This document shows positions 29,880 through 39,328 of a DNA stretch of 64,000 nucleotides, in pieces. The translations under genes were made by a program, and so were the position numbers. Within the stretch, counting starts at the first letter, position 1, and every line of letters begins with the position of its first letter. The stretch lies in contig JAYKXP010000063.1 in assembly GCA_037176845.1 (NCBI GenBank), positions 248,001-312,000 of the forward strand. The letters are read 5' to 3'. The notes under the pieces are model-generated. The model worked only from the letters and a program-made list of their open reading frames with translations. It had not been told where the DNA came from and did no database searches. The DNA comes from Paramarasmius palmivorus. Lineage: Eukaryota > Basidiomycota > Agaricomycetes > Agaricales > Marasmiaceae.

Positions 29880-30115
29880 TCACCAATCAGCGTGACTGTC
29901 CTTTGCTCAGAACACTCAACCGCGACGAACTTCTGCAACTTACTCAAACGATCACCGGAAACTTTTTATCTTTGCTAAATGGAACTCAATCGTCCGCATA
30001 AAGACTATCTGGCCTGAATTACAACGAGAAAAACCTGCGAAGCGATGGATGTCTGAGTTGGGATCACTCCGTCACGAGTGGACAAGCAACATCGACTGGG
30101 TCAAAGCGTTGCACT
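29880..30115 (+). pseudogene. Fragment related to the gene at 19.7 kb
   Basis: Shares with 19715-19870 the blocks CTTTGCTCAGAACACT, ATCTGGCC and CGAGAAAAACCTGCGAAGCG. One frame reads LQREKPAKRWMSELGSLRHE, resembling QREKLAKRWKSIL at 19.8 kb, and stops near 30117. The rest of the gene is absent. Confidence 0.5.
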
Positions 30116-30229
30116 GAACCGGACACCTTCTCAAACCAGACTATACATTGTACCCGAAGATTCCAATCCACAAAATGGAAGTGAATAAAGCCGTGACGTG
30201 AAATACTTTGATACCGTACCGATAACATA

Positions 30230-31960
30230 TCAAGATTCGCCAAAAAATGGCAGGCCCGTTACACCGGGGATTCTCACCGCCAATTCGAGCTGCCCCAACC
30301 TCTCCACATCTACAGTAAAATCTGCCCAGTAAGTGAGAGGTCCTGCATGAATTGATTCCAATCCATGACGGGATCTCGATTCGACCATTTCCTCGAAAAC
30401 ACCCCTTTCCCAACCTTTCATTACGATAAGTGTAAGCTCGCGGAGCTGCGGGAGCAAGATATCCACGCTGTCCGAATTAACGGATAAAGCGTTGACCACC
30501 TCCGTTGAGATAAGCTGGCGCCTCTCGGAGTCAGTAAGCGGCGTTGCCTCGTGAATTGTCAACTGTTCAATCTCTCTCATCATCTCTGCCTCCAGAACAT
30601 GTAGAAGGTCCAGTGTGGAACAGGGTACGCCACTCAAACGGAGAGACCGCAATCTGAACTTGGATCGAGCGAAAAAGTCCTGGATGCAAGAAAACAGCGA
30701 CGTTTCTGTGCTCGGCCTGTTACAAATATAGTCTTTTGATTCCAGGGTAAATGAAACCAACGATGGAGCAATTAATGAACCCAGAATGTTCGACAAGTGT
30801 GGACCAACGTCTGAGATGCGCTCCGTACACCTCATGATGCATCTTATAGAGAGCGTGTGGATTGATGGGAGGATCATGATGGGGATATTCGTGCTCCGAA
30901 CGTCTACTTTGTTCCTGTGAATATAAATGCGGAGTTCCATCGATTCGAGGGATGAGCCACAAGCCCTAATTGCCTCAAGAATCGTGTCGGCTCTATATCC
31001 AGAAACTGTTAAATGACGCAATCCTTTGAAAGACGTGAACGATCTGTACCACGAGGCCTCGTAACCCGCATAATTGATAAAAGAACGTAGGTTGGGAGCT
31101 CTTCCGCGAAGAAATTCGAGAAGGTTAAGAGGTGCTCCGTCCCGTGTGGTACTAGCCACACTGTTCGTGAACGCAATGAGATTTGTGAGCTTCAACGTTT
31201 CTAGAAGAGGAATAAATCCAGCCATCCCGGTGGCGGTCCCATGAATAGTGAGTGAAGACCAGCGAAACGACTGCTCAAAGAGGGGTTTGAGGAACTTTTT
31301 GTACGTCTTTCGATCATAGGCGTTCTGCGGACGATCGCCATTGATCTCGAAGGTGAGAGTCAATGGGACTGTTCCTGACCTCTCAAGGTGTAGAAGCGCT
31401 TGCCTGACGGCACCTTTTGCAAAGTGTCCATCAAATTCGAAGTCCAAGTTGGACCACAGCTGCGGTGTGGCAAGGCATACTTGGCGCCAGTGAAAACACA
31501 CTCGGCTAATGGCGCATGCGGACCAATCGAATTCATGTCCACGTGGATGTGGATGCAGAAAGGTAGGGGAGACGGCGAGAACGAGGATCATGGAGAGGAG
31601 TTCTGGGAGAAGCTTTCTGATGGGTGCAAATAGTGAGGAGCATTTGGAGCGAGTGTTTTCACTCTGCGTTCGTTTCGAAAGGTCTCGTACGAATGCTTGG
31701 TTGTCTGGAGAGAGTTCTCTGCCCAAATGAAGAAGATCTGTGAGGTATGGTTCGATATCTTCGTCGCTGAGGTTTCCATCTAGAGGAATCGTCGCCTGCA
31801 GAGTTGGAGAAACCGATGTGGATACCGCATCGCCGTCCTCTGTACAAAGCTCTCGACCCAAACGAAGGAGATCAGCGAGGTGCCGTTCGGTGTGGTCTTC
31901 ACTAGTGTTACTGTTTGGAAGTGAGAAATTCTGAGCTGCACGATGGTGGGGAAAGGTTTC
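30230..31960 (-). CDS. F-box protein with internally repeated N-terminus
   Basis: The open frame covers 30230 to about 31960 on the minus strand, without an ATG at its upstream end, so the first exon is either at 31960-32080 (a frame starting MDSEARSIMKHMSNSTRSMR ends there) or the gene has a one-base frameshift near 31965. The N-terminal part carries the same short block twice: HLADLLRLGRELC and YLTDLLHLGRELS, about 50 residues apart. The F-box follows near residue 80 of the listed frame (IRKLLPELLSMILVLAV; ISRVCFHWRQVCLATPQLWS), then about 400 residues of Leu-rich region (SLRLSGVPCSTLDLLHVLEA near the end). Presumed SCF substrate adaptor. Divergent from the other F-box proteins here. Confidence 0.75.
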   Translation of the reverse strand, partial: ETFPHHRAAQNFSLPNSNTSEDHTERHLADLLRLGRELCTEDGDAVSTSVSPTLQATIPLDGNLSDEDIEPYLTDLLHLGRELSPDNQAFVRDLSKRTQSENTRSKCSSLFAPIRKLLPELLSMILVLAVSPTFLHPHPRGHEFDWSACAISRVCFHWRQVCLATPQLWSNLDFEFDGHFAKGAVRQALLHLERSGTVPLTLTFEINGDRPQNAYDRKTYKKFLKPLFEQSFRWSSLTIHGTATGMAGFIPLLETLKLTNLIAFTNSVASTTRDGAPLNLLEFLRGRAPNLRSFINYAGYEASWYRSFTSFKGLRHLTVSGYRADTILEAIRACGSSLESMELRIYIHRNKVDVRSTNIPIMILPSIHTLSIRCIMRCTERISDVGPHLSNILGSLIAPSLVSFTLESKDYICNRPSTETSLFSCIQDFFARSKFRLRSLRLSGVPCSTLDLLHVLEAEMMREIEQLTIHEATPLTDSERRQLISTEVVNALSVNSDSVDILLPQLRELTLIVMKGWERGVFEEMVESRSRHGLESIHAGPLTYWADFTVDVERLGQLELAVRIPGVTGLPFFGES

Positions 31961-32099
31961 ACCGTAGTAGGCTCATGAGGGAAGGTGATGGATCGAGTCA
32001 AAGGTTGCTCGGAGTCGTGACGCATTGAACGTGTGCTATTGGACATGTGTTTCATTATGGATCTCGCTTCCGAGTCCATAGAAGGAGATTTCTTACGGT

Positions 32100-32640
32100 T
32101 CTATTTACGTAAGGACTTTATCCAAAGTTCACTGTTCAATGCCTCATTATACTCGGAGGGACGACCAAACCGAGAGTTCTATTTGCTTCACTAGTGTGTA
32201 CTATATGAAGATATACAAACCTGCTTGGCCGCGATGGCAATAGGTTGATTTCCTAGTGCATTCGACGCGGTATCTATGACACCATGTGATACCCCTAACA
32301 ATTCCGTCTTTGTATGCACAACTCTCACTGCAAGACCATTATTCTGCATTCAGTCAGAGCTTAGCCATTGTGAATCTCGATATACGCGGATCGTAGTAAT
32401 ATTTCCCGGAGAGCACCGTTCTTTGATGTATATCGACCTGACACTACCCGCAAGTCTCTGAGTTTCGATACGATCAACACGCTCTAATCCGTCATCATCC
32501 TACAGCCAATGCCCTCTCGCCAACCCCTAGAGTGACGAGTTTCGGCATGGTCCTCGAATGGAAAACTGACGAAACCGAAAGAAATGATACGGGGACAAAG
32601 GTGGCTAATCCTTGTACAACTCAGAACGAACGGCTATTCA
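32100..32640. other. No gene seen
   Basis: Short frames without coding character. Confidence 0.4.
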
Positions 32641-32651
32641 TACTAAGCACA

Positions 32652-32839
32652 CCTTCTGACAAGTTGATGGGAACCAGCTAGTTGCTAAAATCTCATTGAT
32701 CTATGTAAAAAAAAAAAAAGAATTAAAAAAATATACAAAATCTTGTAAAATCAACTTAAACAACAACTACCCCCCCCCCCCCCTTCTGACAAGTTGATGG
32801 GAACCAGCTAGTTGCTAAAATCTCATTGATCTATGTAAA
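32652..32839. repeat. 58-bp perfect direct repeat around an A-tract and C-tract
   Basis: CCTTCTGACAAGTTGATGGG to GATCTATGTAAA occurs at 32652-32709 and again at 32782-32839 without mismatch. The 72 bases between begin with a run of A, continue A/T-rich and end in a run of 14 C. The arrangement could be an insertion that duplicated its target, a recent local duplication, or an assembly artefact. Confidence 0.85.
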
Positions 32840-32877
32840 TGGACGACCATGCTAGAAGACACGCGCAAACGCGCTAT

Positions 32878-32974
32878 GATTTCCTAGCTCAGCGGTAGAG
32901 CGTCGGATTCCAGTATCTGCGATTCTTCGTTGATATGAATCCCGAAGGTCATCCGTTCGATCCGGGTGGAGATC
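32878..32974 (+). tRNA. tRNA-Trp(CCA)-like with intron
   Basis: Plus strand: GATTTCC/GGAGATC acceptor, GCTCAGCGGTAGAGC D arm, TCGGATTCCAG, intron of about 24 nt, AATCCCGAAGG and T arm ATCCGTTCGATCCGGGT with a canonical TTCGA loop. Better preserved than the copy at 23912. Marks the edge of decayed locus copy B. Confidence 0.65.
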
Positions 32975-32989
32975 AGATGAACTGGCATT

Positions 32990-34860
32990 TTGAACTCTGA
33001 TTTTTCTTTGCTCTCTGCCATCGTGCGTCTAACAGCTGAGAGGTGTTTATGCGACGAGGGGTTGATATTCCGGTGTCGGTGTCGGCGTGTGAAAGGGGAA
33101 GCTATAACTGATGGGAAACGAAGAGATCTCTTTACGTCGATATCGGTTATTAGACCTTCTTCGACCAGCTCCCGATCTCTCTTTTCCTCCATCTCCGTTT
33201 CCATACCGTTTAAACCTTCGACTCCCGTACCTTGCGTAGGCAGTGCATAACTCGGATGTAGCCTGGCCATCGCTCATGTGCGCGGTTGAATGTTAGGGTC
33301 GGCTCATATGAATATCCGCTGGACTATGGCGTGGAGAGGACAGGGAGTGTCGGAGGTCGCATTCAACAGTTCAGGAGTTGGGATGCGCACGTGTATATTG
33401 GTATTGGGACATGCGAGGAAGGGAAGGACGAGAAGAGCTGAGGTATTCTTGTCGAGGAGCCTGGAGGTATACAGCGCCGTAGATGGTGAAGAGGAAGGAT
33501 CCGTCTGGTAGTTCGGCTAACAATCCTTTCCGTTCTTTCCTTCCTCTCCTATTCCTCGCTCTGGTCATGCTCCTACACCCCTTAAACCCCCTCATAGTAG
33601 TGGGAAGGGGGCGTAAAAGCTAGGAGTTCTTGTAGTCGTCTGACTAGTCTTCTGATGTTTTCTTCGCTTTCTGAGGTAGAGCTGTCGATGGAAGGGTTGT
33701 TGGGGTAGAGGCGATGGAAGAAGGGGAAATCAAGGGCCAAATCGCGTACGCGCGCTTGTGCTTCGTCTTCTGGGTACAAAGCCCAGGCATGTCAGCAGGA
33801 GAGTGTATGGAGGTAAAAGAAAAAGCGCACCATCTACACAGGTTTACCGTCTAAGTATGGCTCCGAATGGTCAAGGGTTTGGCTTTGGTTCGTACAGCTT
33901 GTCCAGGTGTATATCGTTCAAGTTCGGGCTGGGAGTCAGATGAAAGCAAGAAGGACATTCTTCTGGTGGTTTCTCTTCATTTGCTGAGGTAGAATTGAGG
34001 GGGTGTTGGGGTAGAGTCGGTGGAACGAGACGTAGAAGGCCAAATCGCGTTCATCGCCACTTAGGCTTCGACCCCTGTCTATGGGGTTCCGAGGCTTCAG
34101 CAGGGGAGAGGAAGGGAATGGGGGAAAATGAGACGTACCATCCACACAGTTCTACCATCTATTGCTCCAAAGAGTCGAAAAGTTGATCCTGTCTCTTGTT
34201 TTACGTGTCGTTGAGAACGACTTATAGCTCGCCTAGTCCTATGCCATCCGGGCACAAGAGATCTTTCGAGTTTGACGGTATAGCGTTACACGTACATGGT
34301 GTCGATGAAGGAGCGGAAGGCGTAGTGAAGGAAGGGGTACACCGCTGGTCACGCATTTGATTTGGCGAGTACATGCCGAAAGTTAATTGACGAGTACCTC
34401 GGCTGTACGGCACACGTACAGTCGACTGTACGTCCAGCGTACAGAATGCCAAGAAATTTTCGGAAACCAATGGATCTTAGCCCCCAGGGCAGGTCCCGCC
34501 CTGTTCTCTCTCTAAACAGCCATTCTGGAAGTAAAATATCCTATTTCGTTCCAAATCTGACGCGGGACGGGGCTGGGGACGTCGTTTTCACCGAGTTCTA
34601 AAATCTTAGCCGAAATGGTCACGTGCTGTCTGTACGCTGGACGTACAGTCAATGTATGGTTCAAGTAACTTTCGGCATGTATTTGTGGCATCAAAAGTGT
34701 GGCCGGCGGTGTAGTGAAGGAAGGGGAAAGCGTATCCGAGAAAGCGTTCATCGACGCGAGAAGAAAATGACTAGGGTTAGGGATGTTACGTCATTCGGCG
34801 TTCTAAGTCCGCATCATGGGGTTGCCTCGTACCACCATGTCGAAGCCTAGTGTTTTTCCT
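32990..34860 (-). pseudogene. Decayed copy B of the mitochondrial-protein gene
   Basis: On the minus strand: a segment matching the ELVEE...SDID part at 33270-33110, one matching FLFTIHG (here SFLFTIYGA) near 33510, second-exon starts twice (about 33770 and 34080), a start region near 34760 and a GGGTTAGGG promoter element near 34770. Frames are broken by stops and indels. Gene order relative to tRNA-Trp and tRNA-Asp relics equals copy A. A 376-bp MITE has inserted at 34338. Confidence 0.75.
34338..34713. mobile_element. Nested MITE with long TIRs and 13-bp direct repeat
   Basis: The ends are inverted: TACACCGCTGGTCACGC at the left, and its near-complement ending GGCCGGCGGTGTA at the right. 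The TIRs continue through TACATGCCGAAAGTTA and GACTGTACGTCCAGCGTACA to well over 80 bp. The element is flanked by GTGAAGGAAGGGG at 34325-34337 and 34714-34726. The sibling locus near 25287 has the uninterrupted sequence (GTGAAAGAAGGGGAAAGCGT), i.e. the empty site. No coding capacity. Confidence 0.85.
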
Positions 34861-34869
34861 TCTCGAACT

Positions 34870-35000
34870 TTTAAATCACACTGGTGAAATAGAGGTGATC
34901 CAAAGGTACGTCTCATCTTTATCGTTCATACCTTACATACCCACACTCAACGAGATCTTTGATAATACATCAGTCCAATACATGCGCCATTGTTCCATAC
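34870..35000 (+). repeat. tRNA-Asp-derived repeat, unit 2
   Basis: CACTGGTGAAATAGAGGTG, then ACTCAACGAGATCTTTGATA and CAGTCCAATACATGCGCCATT, the same order as units at 26035 and 36550. Confidence 0.45.
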
Positions 35001-35009
35001 AATGTATTT

Positions 35010-35780
35010 CATAAACTGAGGCGTAACTGTCTGCCTATACCTATGCTCTATAGTTCGAGGGCTAGTTGTGATTTGGAGGTACGTATACGGTATCATTCCT
35101 TTGCTTGTTACTCGTATGCCTGACGCATGTGCGCACTTTTACATTACTGAGGTATTCGACTAGTAGATCCCGAGAGGCTTTGTATACTATGTATCAACAA
35201 AACGCGCTTTCGAGGTATGTTATCCAACGTTGGGATCTGATCATGCAACTCATCGCCCTTCAATTTGATACAGTATTATTTCACGTTTCACGAAACGTAC
35301 CAGAATCTACCAGCATCTACGAGGCTCGCAATTTCTTGGTATGTGGTAAGTACATAGCTCCGATCAATCTCAACACACAGTATCATTACCAGTGCGGGGT
35401 CACAACGCCGGGTTCGACTTCACACAGTCAAGGAATAAACACGGTCCGAGTCTGATCAATTTTCGCCGTTATTCCTGCCGAGCACTTCATTTGCAATCCA
35501 GAAAACCTATAGTTCATTCATTGACTCCGAATTGAAGGCTTTATCGCCAATGCCAACTGGATGGATTGATACGGGATCTACCTCGAGCACGCCGAGCTTG
35601 GTCACAACGTGTTCCAAGATCCTGGAGGCAACACCGCTTTGATTTTCAAATTACCCGTATTCCGCTTGATCTTAATAGCCAACCTTCGAATGCGCGCGCA
35701 GTGCTCAAGAGGCATGATACTCCCACACCTATTGACCCTTGCGTTTCATCCAGCGCTCAAATTGCTGACTCGTATCCTGC
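35010..35780. other. No gene seen; probable promoter of the secreted-protein gene
   Basis: An open frame of 116 codons at 35105 has no homologue here and weak coding character. A TATAAG motif near 35788 lies about 60 bp before the start codon at 35848. Confidence 0.35.
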
Positions 35781-35847
35781 TGGGGAGTATAAGTACGACA
35801 ATGTAGCTCCAGAATGCACCATCTTCAATTCTTCATCATCCACAGTC

Positions 35848-36359
35848 ATGCAACTCAAACTCTCCTCCTTCACCGTCGGTCTCTACCTCTTGGTCTCAGC
35901 CGTCAACGCACGCCACTGTGTGAACAGCGAGGGTTGGGGTGCTGCGTATGCTGTCTCTCAAGACCTCGGTGGTCGATGTAAGTTCCATTCTTCATTCATA
36001 TTTTCAGCATGTCGTTGACACGGTGAACGTTATATAGGGATCGTCTACGACGGAATGTGTCGTGAAGTTGAGACTGTAACAGGAAACGCGTGTCATTCGA
36101 GATTCGCGTGTTCACCGCCACCTGTGAGGTTTGAGAGGTATAATTTGAGAGGATCGGGGACGATGTGGGTTTTGTTTTTGTTGTCTTTTCGGTGCGCTTT
36201 CAGATGTATTGATGTGTGGTTCCAGGTACAACTGCTACCGAAACCCAAGCCGTGAGACGTGTAATGGGAATGTCCTTGTCGATTGCGTGAGTTGTTTGAT
36301 CTTTGGTAGTCATTGATGAACGCTGATTTGGTTTGTGAAAGTGTGAATGGTCGGGTTGA
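35848..36359 (+). CDS. Small cysteine-rich secreted protein
   Basis: Four exons, 35848-35977, 36038-36137, 36226-36286 and 36342-36359, give 102 residues. All introns are GT-AG (GTAAGT, GTATAA, GTGAGT donors) and frames join exactly. The first 21 residues are a signal peptide (MQLKLSSFTVGLYLLVSAVN, cleavage after Ala before RHCVN). The mature part of about 81 residues has eight Cys, including a final CC pair, consistent with four disulfides. Motifs such as WIVYDGMC and YNCYRNPSRETC are visible. Family not recognised. Size, secretion and Cys content resemble fungal effector-like or antimicrobial proteins, but that is inference. The last short exon is least certain; reading through its donor would give an alternative tail of similar length. 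Confidence 0.65.
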
Positions 36360-36546
36360 GAGCGGTTGATTTGAAAGGTGTTTTGGATGGTGTAGTCTTT
36401 GAATTCAATATAGGAAAGATGTGATATGCATTTTTGAACATGTTGAACGTGAACATATCTATCCACGCGTAACGCTGAACAAGCGAGACTTCAGCGCAAC
36501 ATTCGTACATATCGAAAATTTGCAGATCTGGCTCCTGGTCGTTTCC

Positions 36547-36670
36547 CCTTGAGATCGAACTCTTAAATAACGCTAGTGAAATGGAGACGGTCCAGCGGTA
36601 CGACCTCGCATACCTATAGTCAACAAGATCCTTGATAGTACATCAGTTCAATACACGCGTCATTATTCAA
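36547..36670 (+). repeat. tRNA-Asp-derived repeat, unit 3
   Basis: CGCTAGTGAAATGGAGACGG, then CAACAAGATCCTTGATAGTA and CATCAGTTCAATACACGCGT. Third copy of the unit described at 26035. Confidence 0.45.
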
Positions 36671-36851
36671 TATAACCTTCGCGTGAGCTCGTCTTTGACA
36701 CTTTGACACCTCATATCAGTGAATCACCCCATCACTTCAGCATATGTCACTCGTACTCAATTCGCCTATATAATTTGGAGCCGAACAGAAACGTCAACGG
36801 GTGACACCGTGACAAACTCTTCTTGAATTTGAACCATCACGACCACCTCAC

Positions 36852-38447
36852 ATGGCACAGAACCATCAACTGTACGGTCGCGATTCCGCTGAATCTAGTT
36901 CCATAGGTAGCTGTCGTCGCTCGTTTTGATCTCTGGTTACTCACTAATTCCGACAGATCACCTCATATCTCCGGATTCTGACACTTCTCCCTTCATTAAT
37001 TCGCTAGCCCCAGAGATTCTATCACAAGTCTTCCTGCTCACTGACGTTCAGAATCTCCATCATCTTCCCTCACAGACACGAATATTTCCTCTCAAGTTCG
37101 GGAGATCTGCTGAGCGCTGCGCGTTCACAGGTTCTCATCTTGGCAGTGTATGTCGCTATTGGAGGAATGTTTCGTTGAGCACGCCGGCTCTTTGGTCGTC
37201 GTATCCTAGTCGAGATCTCCTCATCCGACTATCCATCCGCAGTCCTGGAACGCCTGGAGGAACATCTTGAACGATCCCAACACTCACCACTTTCCATCGC
37301 ACTCCTGCTGTCCCATCGCACATTCAATTTCGAGAGATGTCTCGAGTTCATGTGTCAGTCACATGAGCTGGATTTTGGTGATGTGCCGGATATTTTCCGA
37401 CTCATGAAATCCATTTTCTCTCATGCCGAACGCATCCAAGATCTCTCCCTAGAAGCCTCAGAGGTTGATATCCTCACCGGTTTCGCATCCATGTTCATGC
37501 CACACTTCCGGGATCATTTTGTGAATTTGAATCACCTCGTGGTTGCTGTTCATCCCTACGATGACGTCCCTGATATCCTTATCAAGGCCTTCTCCGCGTC
37601 ACCGTTGCGTGGTATCGAGATTTACAGTCCCGGTGATAGGTACTGCCTCCAGAGGTTGCCTTATGCCAATCTCACCGATATTGCCATTAGCACGACCGAC
37701 GTACTCGTTGCTACCAAGATTGTATCCGACTTCCCATCGCTTCGGCGTGCCAAGTTCGCTCTACGACCAAAGAAGCTCCCAGAGAGTATTTCGCTGCACT
37801 CACTCACGCATATGCATAGTTTGGATATCACAGTCCAACCCTGGAACTATTCAGATGACAGCTACTCCGATTTCATCAACCTCCTCACTTGCCCTGCTTT
37901 GACCTATCTAGCACTTGGGTTGTCCGAATACAGTGATGGTCCCATTCCGGTATCGGGAACATTCCCGCAGGCGGTGGCTTCTTTTGCCAAACGTTCCCCC
38001 CAGATTCAAACCTTTCGTTTGATGTTTACGACATTCGACGACGAGGAACTACTGATGATACTCGAGCAAATGACGGAAGTCGTTGTTTTCGATTTCGTGC
38101 AGACCCCTTTTGTATCGGGTACCCTGATGAAGGAAATAGGTTTTGGGCGAGTGATGCCAAAGTTAAATGATCTACGCATAGCATGGTACGCGGAAAAGTT
38201 CGATTGGGAGGCATGGCTCGATATGGTTTCTAGTCGTTGGGCACTGAAGGAGCAAGCTCTTGGGTCGGTGTACCTAAGACTCTGGCAAAACGAGGTACCG
38301 AGATATGTGAGGGATTGGGTAAGAGAGATGCAGCTTGCAGGGAGAGCGGTTAAGATTCTGTCGGTTCATACCGAAACAGAGGAGATATATAGATATGCGC
38401 AGCCAGACAAGGGAAAAGGAAAGGGGAAAGAGATAAACGGTATATGA
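36852..38447 (+). pseudogene. F-box gene with one frameshift
   Basis: Exon 1 36852-36906 and an intron of 50 nt (GTAGCT donor, CCGACAG acceptor) lead into an F-box frame (INSLAPEILSQVFLLTDV; VCRYWRNVSLSTPALWSS). At about 37197-37203 (TCGTCGTATCC) one extra base shifts the frame: the original frame stops at 37270, while the shifted frame continues with the expected LERSQHSPLSI block and stays open to 38447. The Leu-rich body (CPALTYLALGL, MLILEQM-like blocks) is otherwise intact and the C-terminus is Lys/Gly-rich (PDKGKGKGKEING). About 500 residues if the frameshift is an error in the sequence. Otherwise a very young pseudogene. Confidence 0.75.
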
Positions 38448-38449
38448 AT

Positions 38450-39328
38450 TTTGGCTGATAAGATGTCAACGACTAATTGTTCCTTTCAGATGAGATGCAT
38501 CGTTTACAGAATTGTCGGTATCGCTGAAACCGACAAGCCCATTGGACGAGCGGGAAGTTGAGGATAGATCAACCGGTCGACGATGGGGTAACCCAAAAAC
38601 TGATCTTCATTGGATACGAAAATTGAAATGGCTACAACGCACTCTTTGTTGTCAGAGATCCTAGGGTTCCACGGTTCAGTGGATCTTGTGCCCTGATCGG
38701 CGTATGCAAGCATCGACTTTACCCAACAACTTGGACAACTAGGTACACGAGATTTCAATAAAAAAAGCCATCATCGTCAGTGATAGCGATGTAAGGATTC
38801 CCGAGGGCCCCAAGGATCAGAACTCGTGGTAAGCTGAAAGATAACTTATGAGCGTTCAGAATTTCAGCACAAGAAGAGTGTGCCTCTGTTTTAGGATGGC
38901 GTACGTCTCAAAATATAATCAAAATTCTTGGAGGTCATCTTGCGTGCCAGGCGAAAACTCCCTTGATGATCCAAGCAAATAGTCGATATACGTGCAGCAC
39001 TCCTACTATGGAGACATAAAAACTAGAGTTATTACACCCAATCATGATGTAAACTCATGAGCCAGTGCCCATCTCGACTGGCACTCTACGAGTGAGTAAA
39101 CAGTTTTACATGAAAGCTGCAATGGGCGCCAAGTGGTCCGTGCGAAGCGCCCAAGAAAGTCATCTGATCAAGGTGACAGATCACAGATGTCACTTCGCTC
39201 CTTAAACTGCAACCACCATTCGGATTCCGAGCAAAGGAGAGCGCAGGAAACATGTGCGTCGCGCTTTCTTCGCCCAATGAAAATCCATCACTGATTGACG
39301 GTTCTACAACAGCTCCGACCTCTCAACA
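38450..39328. other. No gene seen
   Basis: Two minus-strand frames of 63-84 codons lack homologues or splice support. Confidence 0.4.

Noticed and set aside
34222..34751. Several 60-82 codon frames on both strands
   Set aside because: They arise from the near-palindromic MITE arms reading open on both strands.
35105..35455. 116-codon plus-strand gene
   Set aside because: Composition and lack of any conserved counterpart in the related segments at 26 kb and 36.6 kb suggest chance.
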